DNA of 64,000 nt from NCBI GenBank assembly GCA_003439945.1, contig QVRM01004795.1, forward strand, positions 22,501 through 86,500, in the 5' to 3' direction. The notes under the pieces were generated by a model, which worked only from the letters and a program-made list of their open reading frames with translations, was not told where the DNA came from and made no database searches. This document shows, in pieces, positions 47,709 to 58,613 of the stretch (positions within the stretch are counted from its first letter, which is position 1; every line of letters starts with the position of its first letter). Source of the DNA: Dermanyssus gallinae. Its lineage: Eukaryota; Arthropoda; Arachnida; Mesostigmata; Dermanyssidae. A program made the translations under genes and the position numbers.

Positions 47709-47787
47709 TTGATCGTAGATCAGCTACTCTCTATGTACCGGCACATTTGGTAGGCCGGAAAATAGAGAGCAGCTGAAATACGATCAG
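47709..47787 (+). ncRNA. Candidate microRNA precursor hairpin
   Basis: Bases 47711-47742 and 47754-47785 form a 32-position stem with 27 Watson-Crick matches. The mismatches are spread singly or in pairs, and an 11-nt loop (ACATTTGGTAG) closes it. Total length, stem length, mismatch spacing and loop size all fit animal precursor microRNAs. The arms are not simple repeats. Possible arm products lie around GATCAGCTACTCTCTATGTA (5' arm) and AATAGAGAGCAGCTGAAATA (3' arm). The complementary strand would fold too. I do not recognise a known microRNA seed. It could also be a MITE or an inverted duplication. Confidence 0.5.
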
Positions 47788-48341
47788 TAATGCAGTTGGA
47801 TAAATGTAGCGGGCTAATGCTCAACGTTATACAATGCAAGGTCATCGTCAATTGATCCCCTCAAGGATATCCTGGGCGGTTCTGTGCGATCGAAGAAAAT
47901 TTCACAAACACTCTCAGCTAAAAGAAAGCTTTAGAAACGGACCTTCTCCTCGTTTGACAGTCCATCCACAGACTTCACAGAGTTGTACATTTCTCTTGGC
48001 CGATGTGCGGATCTGAGGCTAACCTGCCCTAGAAAAGGTTAAAACGGCCGCTATCTAAGGCTGAAGGCTAGACAGCCTATATTCGAGGATGAAGTTATAA
48101 CATTACCTTGGGCACATAGTGTGGTACCCTCAAAATGCTAAAAAATGAAGAAAAAAATAACTATTCTAGTCTAGAGAATCGAGACCATTCACGGCATATC
48201 TTCAGAAACTCTCAAAGACACAGAATGTTCGTGATATGGCAAAATAGATTTAGGTTGTGAGAGACGACCGGCGCGAGCAAGAATATCTAAGGCAATTTCT
48301 ATCACTTGCAATTCTTATCATCTTTCCCGACCCGTATCACC

Positions 48342-48696
48342 TATCGGTAGTAGCGACGGGCGGTGTGTACCAAAAATCGTTTAAAGATTACTAGCCTTAT
48401 TAAACACTGGAAAGCCCATTTTGTCTCTCAATGTAGCGCGCGCGGCCTCCGAACATCTAGGGCATCACAGGCCGATTATTGCTTTGTTTCATAGTGTTAA
48501 ACACACTTGATTCCATTCAAGAACGCCACAGAAGACAAACCTTCTGTGTGTTATTTAATCGGTTAGAGTCTTCGTCGTTGTCGGAATTAACCAGACAAAT
48601 CATTCCGCCGACTAAAAACCGCCATGCACCACCATCTACCAAATCAAGAAAGAGCTATCAATCTGTCAATCCTTCTAGTGTCAGTACCAGGTAAAT
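48342..48696 (-). pseudogene. 18S rRNA-like relic, 3' domain
   Basis: On the minus strand three universally conserved blocks of the 18S 3' domain occur in the right order. Block one (48580-48696) includes GGATTGACAGATTGATAGCT and GGTGGTGCATGGC. Block two (48432-48484) includes GGCCTGTGATGCCC and CGCGCGCTACA. Block three (48342-48370) includes GTACACACCGCCCGTCGCTA. The variable parts between them are much shorter than usual. The 3' end of 18S (GTAACAAGG and the final helix) is not found, nor are parts 5' of block one. Hence it is partial and almost surely not functional, although see the finding on retained small helices. Confidence 0.75.
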
Positions 48697-48699
48697 TTA

Positions 48700-49255
48700 C
48701 TCTAGCACACTGAAGATAATACACATGGAAACCTCACAATTGTAAATGGCAATAAAAGTAACATTTTTTAAGAATCATTCTCGCGTTACAGCGCTGAAGT
48801 TCTGAGGCAATGGCCTGCCTCAAGATAGCTGTATATTGTTAACCTCGGTTCGGCTTCTCGAAGATCTGCCCTGAGAAGTGTTCTTGTTCCTTAAGGCTTC
48901 GTATTGACGATTTTGGTCCTTCTCCGCTTGGACTTCAGCGCCGCCTGCCGCGAGGGGAATCGCCGTATAGCTTTCCGCATAAGTGCTGCAAATCGACACG
49001 TTCCAGGTAAGCAATTTCCCCATGGCCTCGGGGGGTCAGGGTTATGCCGTCCGGTCTAATGTTTTAATTTTCACAAAGATGTGTGCGCTCGACGAACACA
49101 GCCAAGCTCGCTTTGTCTGGAGGTTCTAACAAGCGCATCATTTACGGCTTTGTGGCGTGTCTACTTCATCGGTGCCGTCTCCTTGCAGCTCAGCTTACAG
49201 TGGCCCCTCGTATCAGCCATGTTCGTGCCACAGGAACACGGGTGAGCAGCGAAGA
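48700..49255. other. Gene-free unique sequence
   Basis: I looked here for more of the rRNA and found none. No gene recognised. Confidence 0.4.
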
Positions 49256-49259
49256 AAAC

Positions 49260-49261
<2 letters not shown>

Positions 49262-49303
<42 letters not shown>
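49262..49303. repeat. (TAA)n microsatellite
   Basis: About fourteen TAA units. Confidence 0.95.
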
Positions 49304-49304
<1 letters not shown>

Positions 49305-49785
49305 TTAATCAGGCGAACTATAATCTTGGCAAGAAAGAACTTGCACTACAATATTTAACTAACATCGATATCATGATCGTCATCGCCATGACGCCGATCA
49401 TTCATTGTCGTGGCGCAAACTATTCGAACTATAGCCATAACAATCAATTGCCGTCAATGCTCCATACCGTCAGTACTGTGCCATTTCGTGAGCAACGCTA
49501 TAGCCGATCTAATTAACTGCAGCAGATCTAGTTGGTCAATTGGTTACTGTCTGTCTGTCTGGTTCTCTGCAACGAGAATTAAGTAAAAAGCGCGCCATGT
49601 CCTGTCAATGGACAGCGTGCGTGCATCGCTTGTCGTAGCAACCGCCCGTAATACGAGTTGCCACTTCAGGCCGCCGGGTAGTCGTTAACAAAAACACGTG
49701 CACAAAATCTTTTTTGCTCTAATTTGTGAGATATAGGGAATTTTTGGCGCACCTGCACCGTTGGCGGCTAGCACAACTAGTGTGA

Positions 49786-49811
49786 GAGTGTATATATACA
49801 CCCACACGGTA

Positions 49812-49849
<38 letters not shown>

Positions 49850-49868
49850 TGTGTGTGTATAACACACA
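49786..49868. repeat. (TA)n array bordered by GTGT/ACAC palindromes
   Basis: GTGTATATATACAC on the left and GTGTGTATAACACAC on the right, each partly self-complementary, border TA arrays at about 49818-49842. Confidence 0.8.
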
Positions 49869-49986
49869 TGACCTTCCGGCAAAGCTGCCACCTAGCTGGT
49901 GACATCCTTACGCACCTATCTGCCTATTAAGCATAATTTGCGCTGTTATTACCTACTTGGCTACTAGGTGTCAACAGAGTCACTCA

Positions 49987-50391
49987 CCAAGCGCTATGAG
50001 TGTTGTGCGATTCCATCGTTGAAGACTTTTGCGTAGCAGCGTCCGGCGACCAGACGACGGGGGTTCGGTGGCGGGGGCCCTGCCGGCCCCCACAATAGGC
50101 CCTCCGCCGCTGCAGCGGCCGCTGCCACTCGAAGGCGAAGAAGCGGTGGCTACGTTAGCTATTGTTGTTGTTGTTTTTGTTGTACTTGTTGAAGTTGTTG
50201 ATGTGGTACTTGTTGAAGTTGTTGATGTTGTACTTGTTACAGTTGCTAATGTTCTACTTGCTGCTGCTGTTGTTATTGCTGCTGCTCCTGTTGTTGCACT
50301 TGCCGTGTCAGCTGAACGGCAGGGCGGCAGGCATTCTTGGGGGAATGGCGTGGTGGTTGCTCCGACCTCTTTACCATTGGCCTGCATCACC
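49987..50391 (-). CDS. Candidate low-complexity exon with splice donor
   Basis: On the minus strand an ATG-started frame of about 135 codons runs MQANGKEVGATTTPFPQECL, through a Thr/Ser-rich tract (TSTTSTTSTS), to a Gly/Pro/Ser part (SSGSGRCSGGGPIVGAGRAP) and RTLLRKSLQRWNRTTLIAL. It then meets GTGAGTGACT, an excellent splice-donor sequence, at 49986. The Thr/Ser tract comes from CAA/ACT triplets, but both ends are not repeat-derived. No family recognised. On the plus strand the same DNA gives a Val/Leu frame, which looks like the shadow. Confidence 0.3.
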
Positions 50392-50399
50392 AACGCACG

Positions 50400-50828
50400 A
50401 TGTTGGGGGATTTTTTACTGCTAGCACATTTCTGTCCCGTCTGGTAGTCTCGCCTGGTCGTGGTCGTCATCAGCTTCGTCACCTCTCTTTCTCACACACC
50501 CACAAATGCTCACTCCATTCCTCATGTGTTCTCCCGCCTTTCTCTTTCACTCGCTTCCGATATCTCTCTCTCTATTTCTGGGATATCAGTGTTTTCTTCT
50601 TCTTGTTCTCTGAAGGTGTCGTGCTACAAACTCGCGTGCTCAAACTCGCATCCACATACGTGTACACGCCAACCAACTGATACCGAGAGAGGGAGATCCA
50701 GTTCCCCAGGGGCGCTGGCAGCCAGCTCGAGAGATCGAGAGGCTGCTGACTCGACGGGCTCTACGGATAAAAGAGCTTGTATAGCAACAGGTAGTTGACG
50801 CAAGCCAGCAAGTAAGATTCGTGGTTGG
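50400..50828. other. Gene-free sequence
   Basis: CT-rich in part (50480-50600). No gene recognised. Confidence 0.4.
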
Positions 50829-50843
50829 TAGATACCGCTGTGG

Positions 50844-51029
50844 GTCGAGTGGTGGCGTGGTGGCTTGAGTCTGCGCCTCGCAACCGAAGGAGACACATAG
50901 GTGCGCGGGTTCGAGCCTCACCGTTGCACATTTGTATTTATGGGGGTCGTCCGTCTATGAAGCAATGTGAAAAATAGTTCCGTGGACGTTAAATCTTGGC
51001 TGAGGGCCAGCCCGAAAACTTTACTTACT
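50844..51029 (+). mobile_element. tRNA-derived SINE, copy C, with target-site duplication
   Basis: Same family as copies A and B: TCGAG start, GGTGGCGTGGTGGCTTGAGT, B box GGTTCGAGCC, then CACATTTGTATTTATGGGGG, GAAGCAATGTGAAAA and GGGCCAGCCCGAAAACTTTA. It is flanked by TAGATACCGCTGTGG at 50829-50843 and TAGATGCCGCTGTGG at 51030-51044, a 15-bp target-site duplication with one mismatch. The 3' tail is TTACTTACTT, so the family ends in short TTAC-type units rather than poly(A). Confidence 0.87.
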
Positions 51030-51069
51030 TAGATGCCGCTGTGGTACTACTACTGGTCGAAGTGTTGTT

Positions 51070-51205
51070 GTCATTCTATTTTCAGTTGTTGTAGCGGTAT
51101 TCCTATTGTTGTTGTTGTCGTTGCTGCTGTTGCTGGTGATGTTGCCCCCCTTGTTATTGCTATTGTCATTGTTGCTGTTGTTGTTGTTGTTCTTATTGCA
51201 GCGTA
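51070..51205. repeat. (TTG)n triplet tract
   Basis: Imperfect TTG, CTG and TTA triplets. Confidence 0.85.
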
Positions 51206-51209
51206 GGCT

Positions 51210-52225
51210 CTTGGGTAAGAGGACGGATAGCCGACAGAGGCGCTTGCTACAGGCAAGCGAGTGACAGGATACTGTAGCAGCCTGCCTAATTTAGTTGCTT
51301 AGCTGTTGCCGGCCGACGCGACGATGTGCGTTTAGTGCTCAGAGTCGCGCCGTGATTCACGCCGATTCAACAACCTCCTCCTCAAGTTCTCAAGACAATA
51401 CGACATTGGCAGTGGCCGGAGTTCCCGGCACGTACATACACCGGCTTATATGTGGCAAGTGGTTTGCGGGGGAGGCGTACGCACACACACATACCGGTAG
51501 AGAGAGAAAAAGGCAAGGAGAACGAGCTAGAGAGATAGGGAGAGAGAGAGACGAGGCTACACGAAGAAGCAACAAGCAATAGGTAATAACGCTCAATGAA
51601 GCACGCTCACACGAGACGGATAGGCACGACTAAATTCGCTGAGAGAACGCCAGAGTGGGGGGAACGCGGAAACATCGAAGCGCGCGTGGCACACGAAGGC
51701 GAAGTACATCGTCGAGGTCGTCTCCTACACGCAGGGGTAGGTAGGTAGGTATGAAGGTAGGATGATCAATCGTCGACCAGCACTGCAGGTCAGGAATGTG
51801 TCGCAACACGTCCGTTCCGGCGGGCGGTGGCGGCGATTCTTCGTAACGGCCGCGCGCGATGAAAAGCCAGGCAGGTTAGCCGCCCAACGGTGCGCACATT
51901 CGCGCACAGCAAGCAACAGTAACAACAGCAGGGGCGGCAGCATAACACAACTACTTCTTGTTTCTGTCGTTGCTGTTGTTTAGATCGTTGCGGTTGTCGT
52001 CGTCGTCAGTTACAGGTGAGCAACAAATTTAGCTTGCGGGAGATTAATGAGGATGCTTCTGCTAATGTCGTTGCTTCAGCCGCTGCTGTTTCGGGATGTC
52101 AGTGAATGTGCCGGCAACTCGCACCGTGTATTCGGCTTGCAGAGGCGGCTACACGAGTGACTGATTATACTGTTACTCCGTGATTGCTCTGGCTCTTTTT
52201 GTCGTTATTATTATTGTAATGGTTA
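51210..52225. other. Gene-free sequence
   Basis: A GA-rich tract at 51498-51552 and a GTAG repeat at 51735-51752. No gene recognised. Confidence 0.4.
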
Positions 52226-52645
52226 GTGTTTTTCTTGTTTGTAACTGTTGTTGGCGTTGGAGCTGCTGCTGTTGTTGTTATTGTTGCTGCCCCGAACTCA
52301 TCCACTCATCACAAGTGCCGTCGCGTGAGGGAAATCTCACTTAACCACCAGCAAGTAGAAACGGCAAAGGCACCGTCCCGGATCGGACTAGGACTGGTAA
52401 TGTCGGATGCCGTGGCAACAGTGCAAGCAGCAAAGACCACAACAACGACGAGGTCGACAACGATAAACACGACAGCAAAAACCAACCACAACAACAGCAA
52501 CAGCAACAACAGCAGAAACATCTGATTCGGCAATGGTGTGGCAGAAGCAGTACTTCGCTAGGGGAGTGCCAAGTATCGTCGCTTCGGCCACATTTTCAAC
52601 AGCACTCTAACAACAACAGCAACAACAACAACAACAATAAGGGCA
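52226..52645. repeat. TTG tract followed by CAA tracts
   Basis: TTG/CTG at about 52240-52292, then CAA/CAG at 52435-52515 and 52608-52640, again showing a strand switch. Confidence 0.75.
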
Positions 52646-52859
52646 CTTGCGACCAGTACTGAGTGGTCCTGCTTCTTGGTGGCACTTGGCACTTGCGACC
52701 TGGGTACGGTACGACGATAAGCACGGTGCGACAGCGGGCGACGACCCCGAACTATACGAATCGACTACATTAACCTGTCTCTACAGTCCTACACGCGCCT
52801 ACACGTCCACTACTCGGTGCCATAACTCGGTGCCATACTAGTGCGGGTTGTGCCCTGTG

Positions 52860-53640
52860 CCACGATTTCTACCGTGTTGTTGCTGCTGCTGCTGCCGCTT
52901 CTGCTGCTCTCGTCGGACGTCGTCTATAGGGGGGGCAACGCCGACGACAACGCCAAAAACCGTCGTTGGTTGTCGCTGCCGCTGTTGCCGCTGCTGCTGT
53001 TTGTGCTGCTTGTGCTGGCAGCGCTGTGCCTTGGACGACGGCAGCCGTACGAGCGGTAACAGCAGCCGCGGCCGCTGAGAGGGCCTGCGCGCGAAGCCTT
53101 TCGCCGCAGAGCACATGGCCAGACCAGGGCAGCGGGCTCGGCCACCTGTAGAGTGGCTCCTCCACTCTACCCTACTCCACTTCTCCTGCCGGCGGCACCG
53201 CCGCCGCCACCACCATCACCGCTGCTACCGCCGCCGCCGTTGCCACTGCTGCGGCTGCCGCTTCTCCTGCTACCATTGCCGGCGCGGCTGTTAGCGGCGG
53301 CGGAGGCGACGGCGGAATTCGTGTTTCCCCCCGGTTACCCACCATCACCGCCACCACCGCTGTGCACCGGCTCCGGGCCGGCACACGATCTTCTTCTTCC
53401 TTGCAGGGCCTTGCTCTTCCACCACGAGACAACCAACCACCTGCCGGCCTGCCTGCCTGCTTGCAAGGAGCTGGGCAAAGCGGAGCGAAGCGAAGCGGCA
53501 ATTCAGCCAGCCTTACCGCAGCCTCCTTTCGCTCCGCTCGTTCGCGATTCTCCTCTCTCGCACGGGGGGGGGGGGGGGCAAGAAGGGAAAACTTGTTGCG
53601 CGTCGTGAGGGAGTGGGGGGGGACGGGACGTGGGCCGTGG
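52860..53640. other. GC-rich triplet region with a G15 run
   Basis: CTG/CCG/GCC triplets with a run of 15 G residues at 53564-53578 and further G runs to 53645. All six phases hold long frames of Pro, Ala, Leu or Gln, typical of GC-rich triplet DNA. I cannot pick a coding one. It may be a CpG-rich 5' region of a gene. Confidence 0.4.
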
Positions 53641-54222
53641 GGGAACAGGACAACTCGCGTACGTAGGGCGCACACCTAGACTACATAGCAAGCAACTTGC
53701 AGCTTTGTGGGCTTGTGGAGATTCGTGTGTTCGTGTCAAGGCAGCCAACCTGGCCGAATTAATCGGTGGATTCTTGGTAGTCGCTTACCGGTGATTCCTT
53801 GCCGGTCGCTTCGTGTCGACGCCTGGCCACAGTGGGCAATGTCGGGGCGGGCCACAGGTGGGCGCATAGCGCGCTAGACGCTAGAAGGCTGGGATCACAA
53901 GACAGACAGAACGGCAGCTAGGGAGCCACAAGTGCTGTATAGCGCTTGACTCGCAACGCCCTCATCGTGCGCCGCTCAGGTACGCTTTCTATACGTCCCT
54001 ACGTGCACACATCCTTCATCTCCTAGACGCAAATTGTCGTGGTGGGCACCTACTCGGCAAACCAAGCGATCGTTGACAACAACAGCAACGGCGGCAAGTT
54101 AATAAGAATGACGGCGACGACAACGACAAAGAGAAACAGGACGATGACAGAGAAAGAGAGGGCTAACACGGACTCAACCTGCGCGCCTCCACAAACAATT
54201 ACAACTTACATACATACGGCCC

Positions 54223-54226
<4 letters not shown>

Positions 54227-54270
<44 letters not shown>

Positions 54271-54280
54271 ATATATATAA
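54227..54280. repeat. (TA)n arrays
   Basis: About twenty-five TA units with one phase break near 54260, followed by TTTTTTTTG. Confidence 0.95.
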
Positions 54281-54917
54281 ATTTTTTTTGTTATACATAT
54301 ATTGGGTTACTGTGACAGGATCAGCTAGGTAGGGACTTTCATCTAACTCTCTACGATCGAGGGTAACAGCTGACAAATAAAAGGGCCGACCGATAAAATA
54401 CCCTGATATACAGACAGAGCACTGATATACATAGATGGCCGCTCTTATCACTGGTTCGGCCGTAGATACAGCAGTACGGCGTCCCACGGTAGCCCACCGT
54501 GGCCTAGGACGGCCCGGGGCTACAGCGGATAAAGGGCGCCCGTCGTCGTCAGGGCCTACCGCTGCGGCCGTAGGTTTTAGCAAAACAGGCCCACTTCCGT
54601 GTATGCGTGCGGCGGCGTATCTGCGTGCCTTCGTCCTCAATGGGAGAGGGTGAACCGCCGTGTCGCCGTCAACATCTTAGTGGTATCGTCTTCTTCTCCG
54701 CCAGTATCCCCTTCGTCATCGTCGACGACGACTTCGTCGTTATTTTCTGCTGCTGCTACCTCTGCTTCCCAACGGCATAGCGGCGACCTGGCGGCAACTG
54801 ATACCGTGGCGGCAGGAGGAGCAAGGTTTCGCTGTAGGGAAGGAAACTAGGGAGGAAGGGAGGGAAGGAAAGAACAACGGGTGGCTGTGGCCTACCTGTC
54901 CTACCTTCTACCGGCAG

Positions 54918-55201
54918 ATGGCTGACGGCAGAAAGCGCCTCTGCAGGGGACTATCGGCCTATCAGCCAGGTAAAAACAAAGCAACCGTGAGACCGGCCAA
55001 GGGTAAGGACCGGGGCCCACTCACCGCCGCCAGCAATGGTGAGAGACGATCTGATCCGGGCGGCTCGACGCCGGGTCGGGGTTCCTCGAAAGGCCGCGGC
55101 GGCAGTAGCAGAAGAAATGGCGACACGCTAGCGACAACAACTACTAAATTATCAACAACAACAGGGACCTCGACGACGTCTACAGGGAACAACAGAAGCG
55201 G
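54918..55201 (+). CDS. Candidate internal or first coding exon
   Basis: The frame begins ATGGCTGACGGCAGAAAGCG immediately after a pyrimidine-rich tract ending TTCTACCGGCAG, a good acceptor. It runs about 95 codons without stops and reaches GCGGGTGAGG, a good donor at 55202. The product is basic and Gly/Ser/Arg-rich (RGSSKGRGGSSRRNGD) then Thr-rich from CAA/ACT triplets. A second possible donor lies early, at CAGGTAAAA near 54969. It is consistent with a low-complexity exon of a nuclear or RNA-binding protein, but no domain is recognised. Confidence 0.3.
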
Positions 55202-55604
55202 GTGAGGTTACAAATATGAGTAGAGATGAGAGGATGCCCCCCTTCCGCCCCCGGGGACGAGGCTCCTCTTCGATTCCTGCTGCAAGGGATACAGCTGCAG
55301 AGAGAATCCAATCTGAATTTGACTAGATCATACTGAGGAACTTACAAACAATCAGTCCTCACAAAAAAGTGACGAAGAGTTGGCAACACACAATGACACG
55401 AACATTTCCGTGCCTGTCGTATCACGCCGCCTGCCTAGCGAAAGGGTGTGTTGGACGTCGATATGGGCGTCGGACAAGCGTAGTAACGTATTCAGTCACA
55501 GCAGCTATAACAGTGACTACGGCGATAACAACAAGATCCACTACTACAGAACAGATAGTTTGGACACGAAAGTATAACAACAATACTACAAAATAGTGGC
55601 AGCA

Positions 55605-55650
55605 ATAGCAACAACAATAACAAACACAACAACAACAACAACAACAAGAG
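55605..55650. repeat. (CAA)n triplet tract
   Basis: CAA and AAT triplets. The region after it, to 55940, holds no recognised gene. Confidence 0.85.
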
Positions 55651-55954
55651 AAATCGACGGAGTCGACACCTTCCAGCGTACCCCGAGGCTTGCCGCTTTT
55701 CATAAGTGATCCACAACGAGATGACGAACAGTGCGTGACAGTACGGCTGACCGGCGGCAACCTGAGCGACGGGCGTGTCAGGAGAACTGTTGCGAAGAGA
55801 ACTGTTGCCATTCAACGCAAGTAGAGTTCAGTTTATAGAGGTTGTTCCAAGCAGGGCTTAAGGCGACTTCTCTAGCGAGATCCGCGCTGATTGATAGTCA
55901 GTCAGCGGTGGTAATAGAAATGTGGAGTCGAAAAAAGAGTCGACAAGATGGAAA

Positions 55955-56005
55955 TGAAGAAAAAGAAGCAGAAGAAGAAGAAGAAGAAGAGGAAGAAGAA
56001 AAAGA
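55955..56005. repeat. (GAA)n triplet tract
   Basis: Imperfect GAA/GAG triplets, about 50 bp, purine-only on the plus strand. A (GA)n tract follows at 56125-56172. Confidence 0.9.
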
Positions 56006-56694
56006 CCACGACATGGACTCACAGCTGTTGTAGCAAAGGATGCCACTCCTACTGCTGCTGCTGCTACTAGCTCGGTAGAGAGACTCACGCTGAACGCTGC
56101 CGGCAATGATCCAGAGTGAGAGGGGGGAGAGGGAGAGATAGAGAGACACAGAGAGAGAGAGAGAGAGAGACAAATACAAACACCCCTACAGATCTGAAGA
56201 AATTGCATGCCATCAAAAAGCCACGGAACGGAAGGGAAGAGCGGGCAATTTTTGGCGTCAATTACTCGCGCTATTCCGGTCGCCATTCGCGTCGGCCAAG
56301 GCGTCGACAAGCAAGCGCGCAAGCAAGTTGATGAAACGAACCCGCCAGGCGATTTGAGTTGGTTTAGACTGGCCGGACAGGTGGATGGGTGCAGTACCGC
56401 CGACTAAATGCCCCCGTCGTCACGGTGACACGGTCGCACACCTGCTGTTGACACTTACTTGTGCTTGCAGTAACAGCAGCAGCAGCAGTAGCAAACGAGG
56501 TAGCCGTGCAGTATAAGATGGTGGTGTTTGTAGTAGCCAATGGTACACGACCGGCCATGAAGTAGGTCGAAGTGTTACGCCCGGCCCCGCCGCCACAGCA
56601 GCAGCCTCCTCCCAAAGGTGCCGGGGTGAGGTCTTCTGTTGAAAAGTCTGTCTCGCTTTCTCTCCATCTCGCTCTCTCTCTGCCACATACGCAC

Positions 56695-56697
<3 letters not shown>

Positions 56698-56741
<44 letters not shown>
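56698..56741. repeat. (TA)n microsatellite
   Basis: About twenty-two TA units. Confidence 0.95.
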
Positions 56742-56745
<4 letters not shown>

Positions 56746-56833
56746 AAGTGAGTAAACTACAACTAGAACTACGACGAGAACGAAAACGAAAACAGACACA
56801 AGGAAAACAAAAACTCGACTCTAAATACCATTG

Positions 56834-57196
56834 ATGCCGACGGACGCTTTCATAGAAGAGGTCAGCTATCACCCTGCCTTCTCACGGACTGTATCAATTT
56901 TGCACAGCAACGCACTCGCCTCTCCGCGCTCTGGCCTCGTGGCTACAACACCAGCTGCCATTGCTGCTGCTGCTGCTGCCGCCGCCGCCGCTGGCGGTTC
57001 GTCAAAGACGGGCGCAAAAGAAAGACTGCCAAAGAAAACTTCTGTGCTGTCCTCAAAAGCGACTCAGGCGAAAACGACCAGTGTGGACAAACAAACCACC
57101 TGTAGCCGACCACGACCAACACCACGACCGCGCCTGTGCAGAGTTCGGTCGTGGACCCTCAGGCGAGATTTCATCCCACTGGCGGCTGGAGGTTGA
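56834..57196 (+). CDS. Candidate Ala-tract frame next to a CAA array
   Basis: A frame of about 120 codons reads MPTDAFIEEVSYHPAFSRTV, includes an Ala run of ten from GCT/GCC triplets, then a basic part (KERLPKKTSVLSSKATQAKT) and ends FIPLAAGG-stop. Homopolymeric Ala next to downstream CAA (Gln) in another phase is common in transcriptional regulators, but there is no recognised domain and no clear splice site. Could be chance. Confidence 0.2.
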   Translation: MPTDAFIEEVSYHPAFSRTVSILHSNALASPRSGLVATTPAAIAAAAAAAAAAGGSSKTGAKERLPKKTSVLSSKATQAKTTSVDKQTTCSRPRPTPRPRLCRVRSWTLRRDFIPLAAGG

Positions 57197-57202
57197 CAAC
57201 AA

Positions 57203-57348
57203 CGACGATCACAATAACAACTACAACAGCAACAACAACAACAACAACAACAACAACAGCAGCAGAGCAACAACAACAACACAACAACAACAACAACAGC
57301 AGCAGAGCAACAACAACAACACAACAACTACAACAGCAGCAGCAACAT
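57203..57348. repeat. (CAA)n array with a duplicated CAG block
   Basis: Long CAA array. The block AACAACAGCAGCAGAGCAAC followed by CAA units and CACAAC occurs twice, about 42 bp apart. Confidence 0.9.
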
Positions 57349-57349
57349 A

Positions 57350-58230
57350 AATAGTTGACACATAATCGTGTATAAGGTGATGTATTTGCTGCATTCCTAA
57401 TGAAAATGGTATATATAGTATATTCCGCCTAAATGACTCAGCCACACGCTTTTACCATAGCATCTTTCCACTTTTTCGAATGTACCTACCTAATTTGCGG
57501 AAAAGATAGCTCATTTATATGATTAGTGTAATGACAATTACAGCATCTTCGCTTCTAACACAAACTACAAACAAGCAACCATAGTACTACTATTTGACTG
57601 CCGCTTGAGTCGCGCCACACGTTTGCATTGGGGTCTGCCACGTCTACAAAACGATCATTGTCGGTCGTAAGTATGTTCGCGACAAAGCCAGCCAGCACCT
57701 GAAAACTGTATATGCCCTATCAGCACGCAGAGGGGCTGGCTCGAGGATAAGCTCGACTCATAGCACTCCTCACAAGCCCTTGTGTAGTTAGTTAATCACA
57801 TATCCCTGAAACCCTACCATTGAATAATATATTTGTTTGGATGATGATTAAAATCCAAGTACAGTATCAGAACTACTTCGCTCTGAACTTACTTGTCAAG
57901 GTGTACCACCGCAAATAGATTAATTCGGCTTTTCAACAGCTTTTGGAAGTATGTCAGGTAGGAGACCGGCCGTTCTCGGAAGACTAATGTTTTGGAATTT
58001 ATCATTACGCTTGACGACAGTACCATATAAGGTTCTGCTAGGGTTTGTTTCCACCTGGCGCCAACCTTTGCGACCACTGGCAATCAGATTGTTGCAGTCC
58101 AGGTGTCTTAATCCAACCTCAACATATTTGACGAGGTACCGTTTTTCAAGTAATTCGCAAATGCAAAACTGTTCTAAAAGGCGCGAGCACTAGAGTACTT
58201 TCCAAGGTAATCAAATACAAATAGTACGTT
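57350..58230. other. Gene-free unique sequence
   Basis: No microsatellite and no recognised gene. It may include older, unrecognisable parts of the LINE relic that begins near 58230. Confidence 0.4.
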
Positions 58231-58599
58231 CTTCCACACTTCTGTTGGAATGTCTCGCAATTGCTGCCGATATTAGTAAGGCTTTCGACTGTGTCATTTT
58301 TAATATTTTATCGTTATTCCTTCGTTTCTTATGTTTAGATAATGGTGTTTGTTCTTAGATTCTGTTGTACCGTCAGGTCAGGGCAAGTACCCTAGTAAGC
58401 CCCTTCCGGCCAGTTTTCTAGACACCGAGGCATACCTTAGAGATCTGTAATGGTGATGGAATGGCTTTCCTGTTTATACTTTATATCAATATTGTTCTAC
58501 GGAGTCTCGATAGGTTTCCCTGATACGTGTGGTGCCGACGACTGCACTCTGCTTATTCCCTTACTCAAAGATAACCCGCAGGCCAGCTTTGATATAGTG

Positions 58600-58613
58600 A
58601 GCTAAGCCTTAGG
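58600..58613 (+). repeat. Target-site duplication, left copy
   Basis: AGCTAAGCCTTAGG, identical to 61149-61162. It marks the 5' border of the younger LINE. Confidence 0.92.

Noticed and set aside
48820..49060. Possible 5' continuation of the 18S relic
   Set aside because: No conserved 18S block upstream of the first one could be found here on the minus strand.
53153..53675. Two opposed frames of 151 and 167 codons rich in Pro and Ala
   Set aside because: GC-rich triplet DNA with few stops in any phase; no phase shows domain or splice evidence that favours it.
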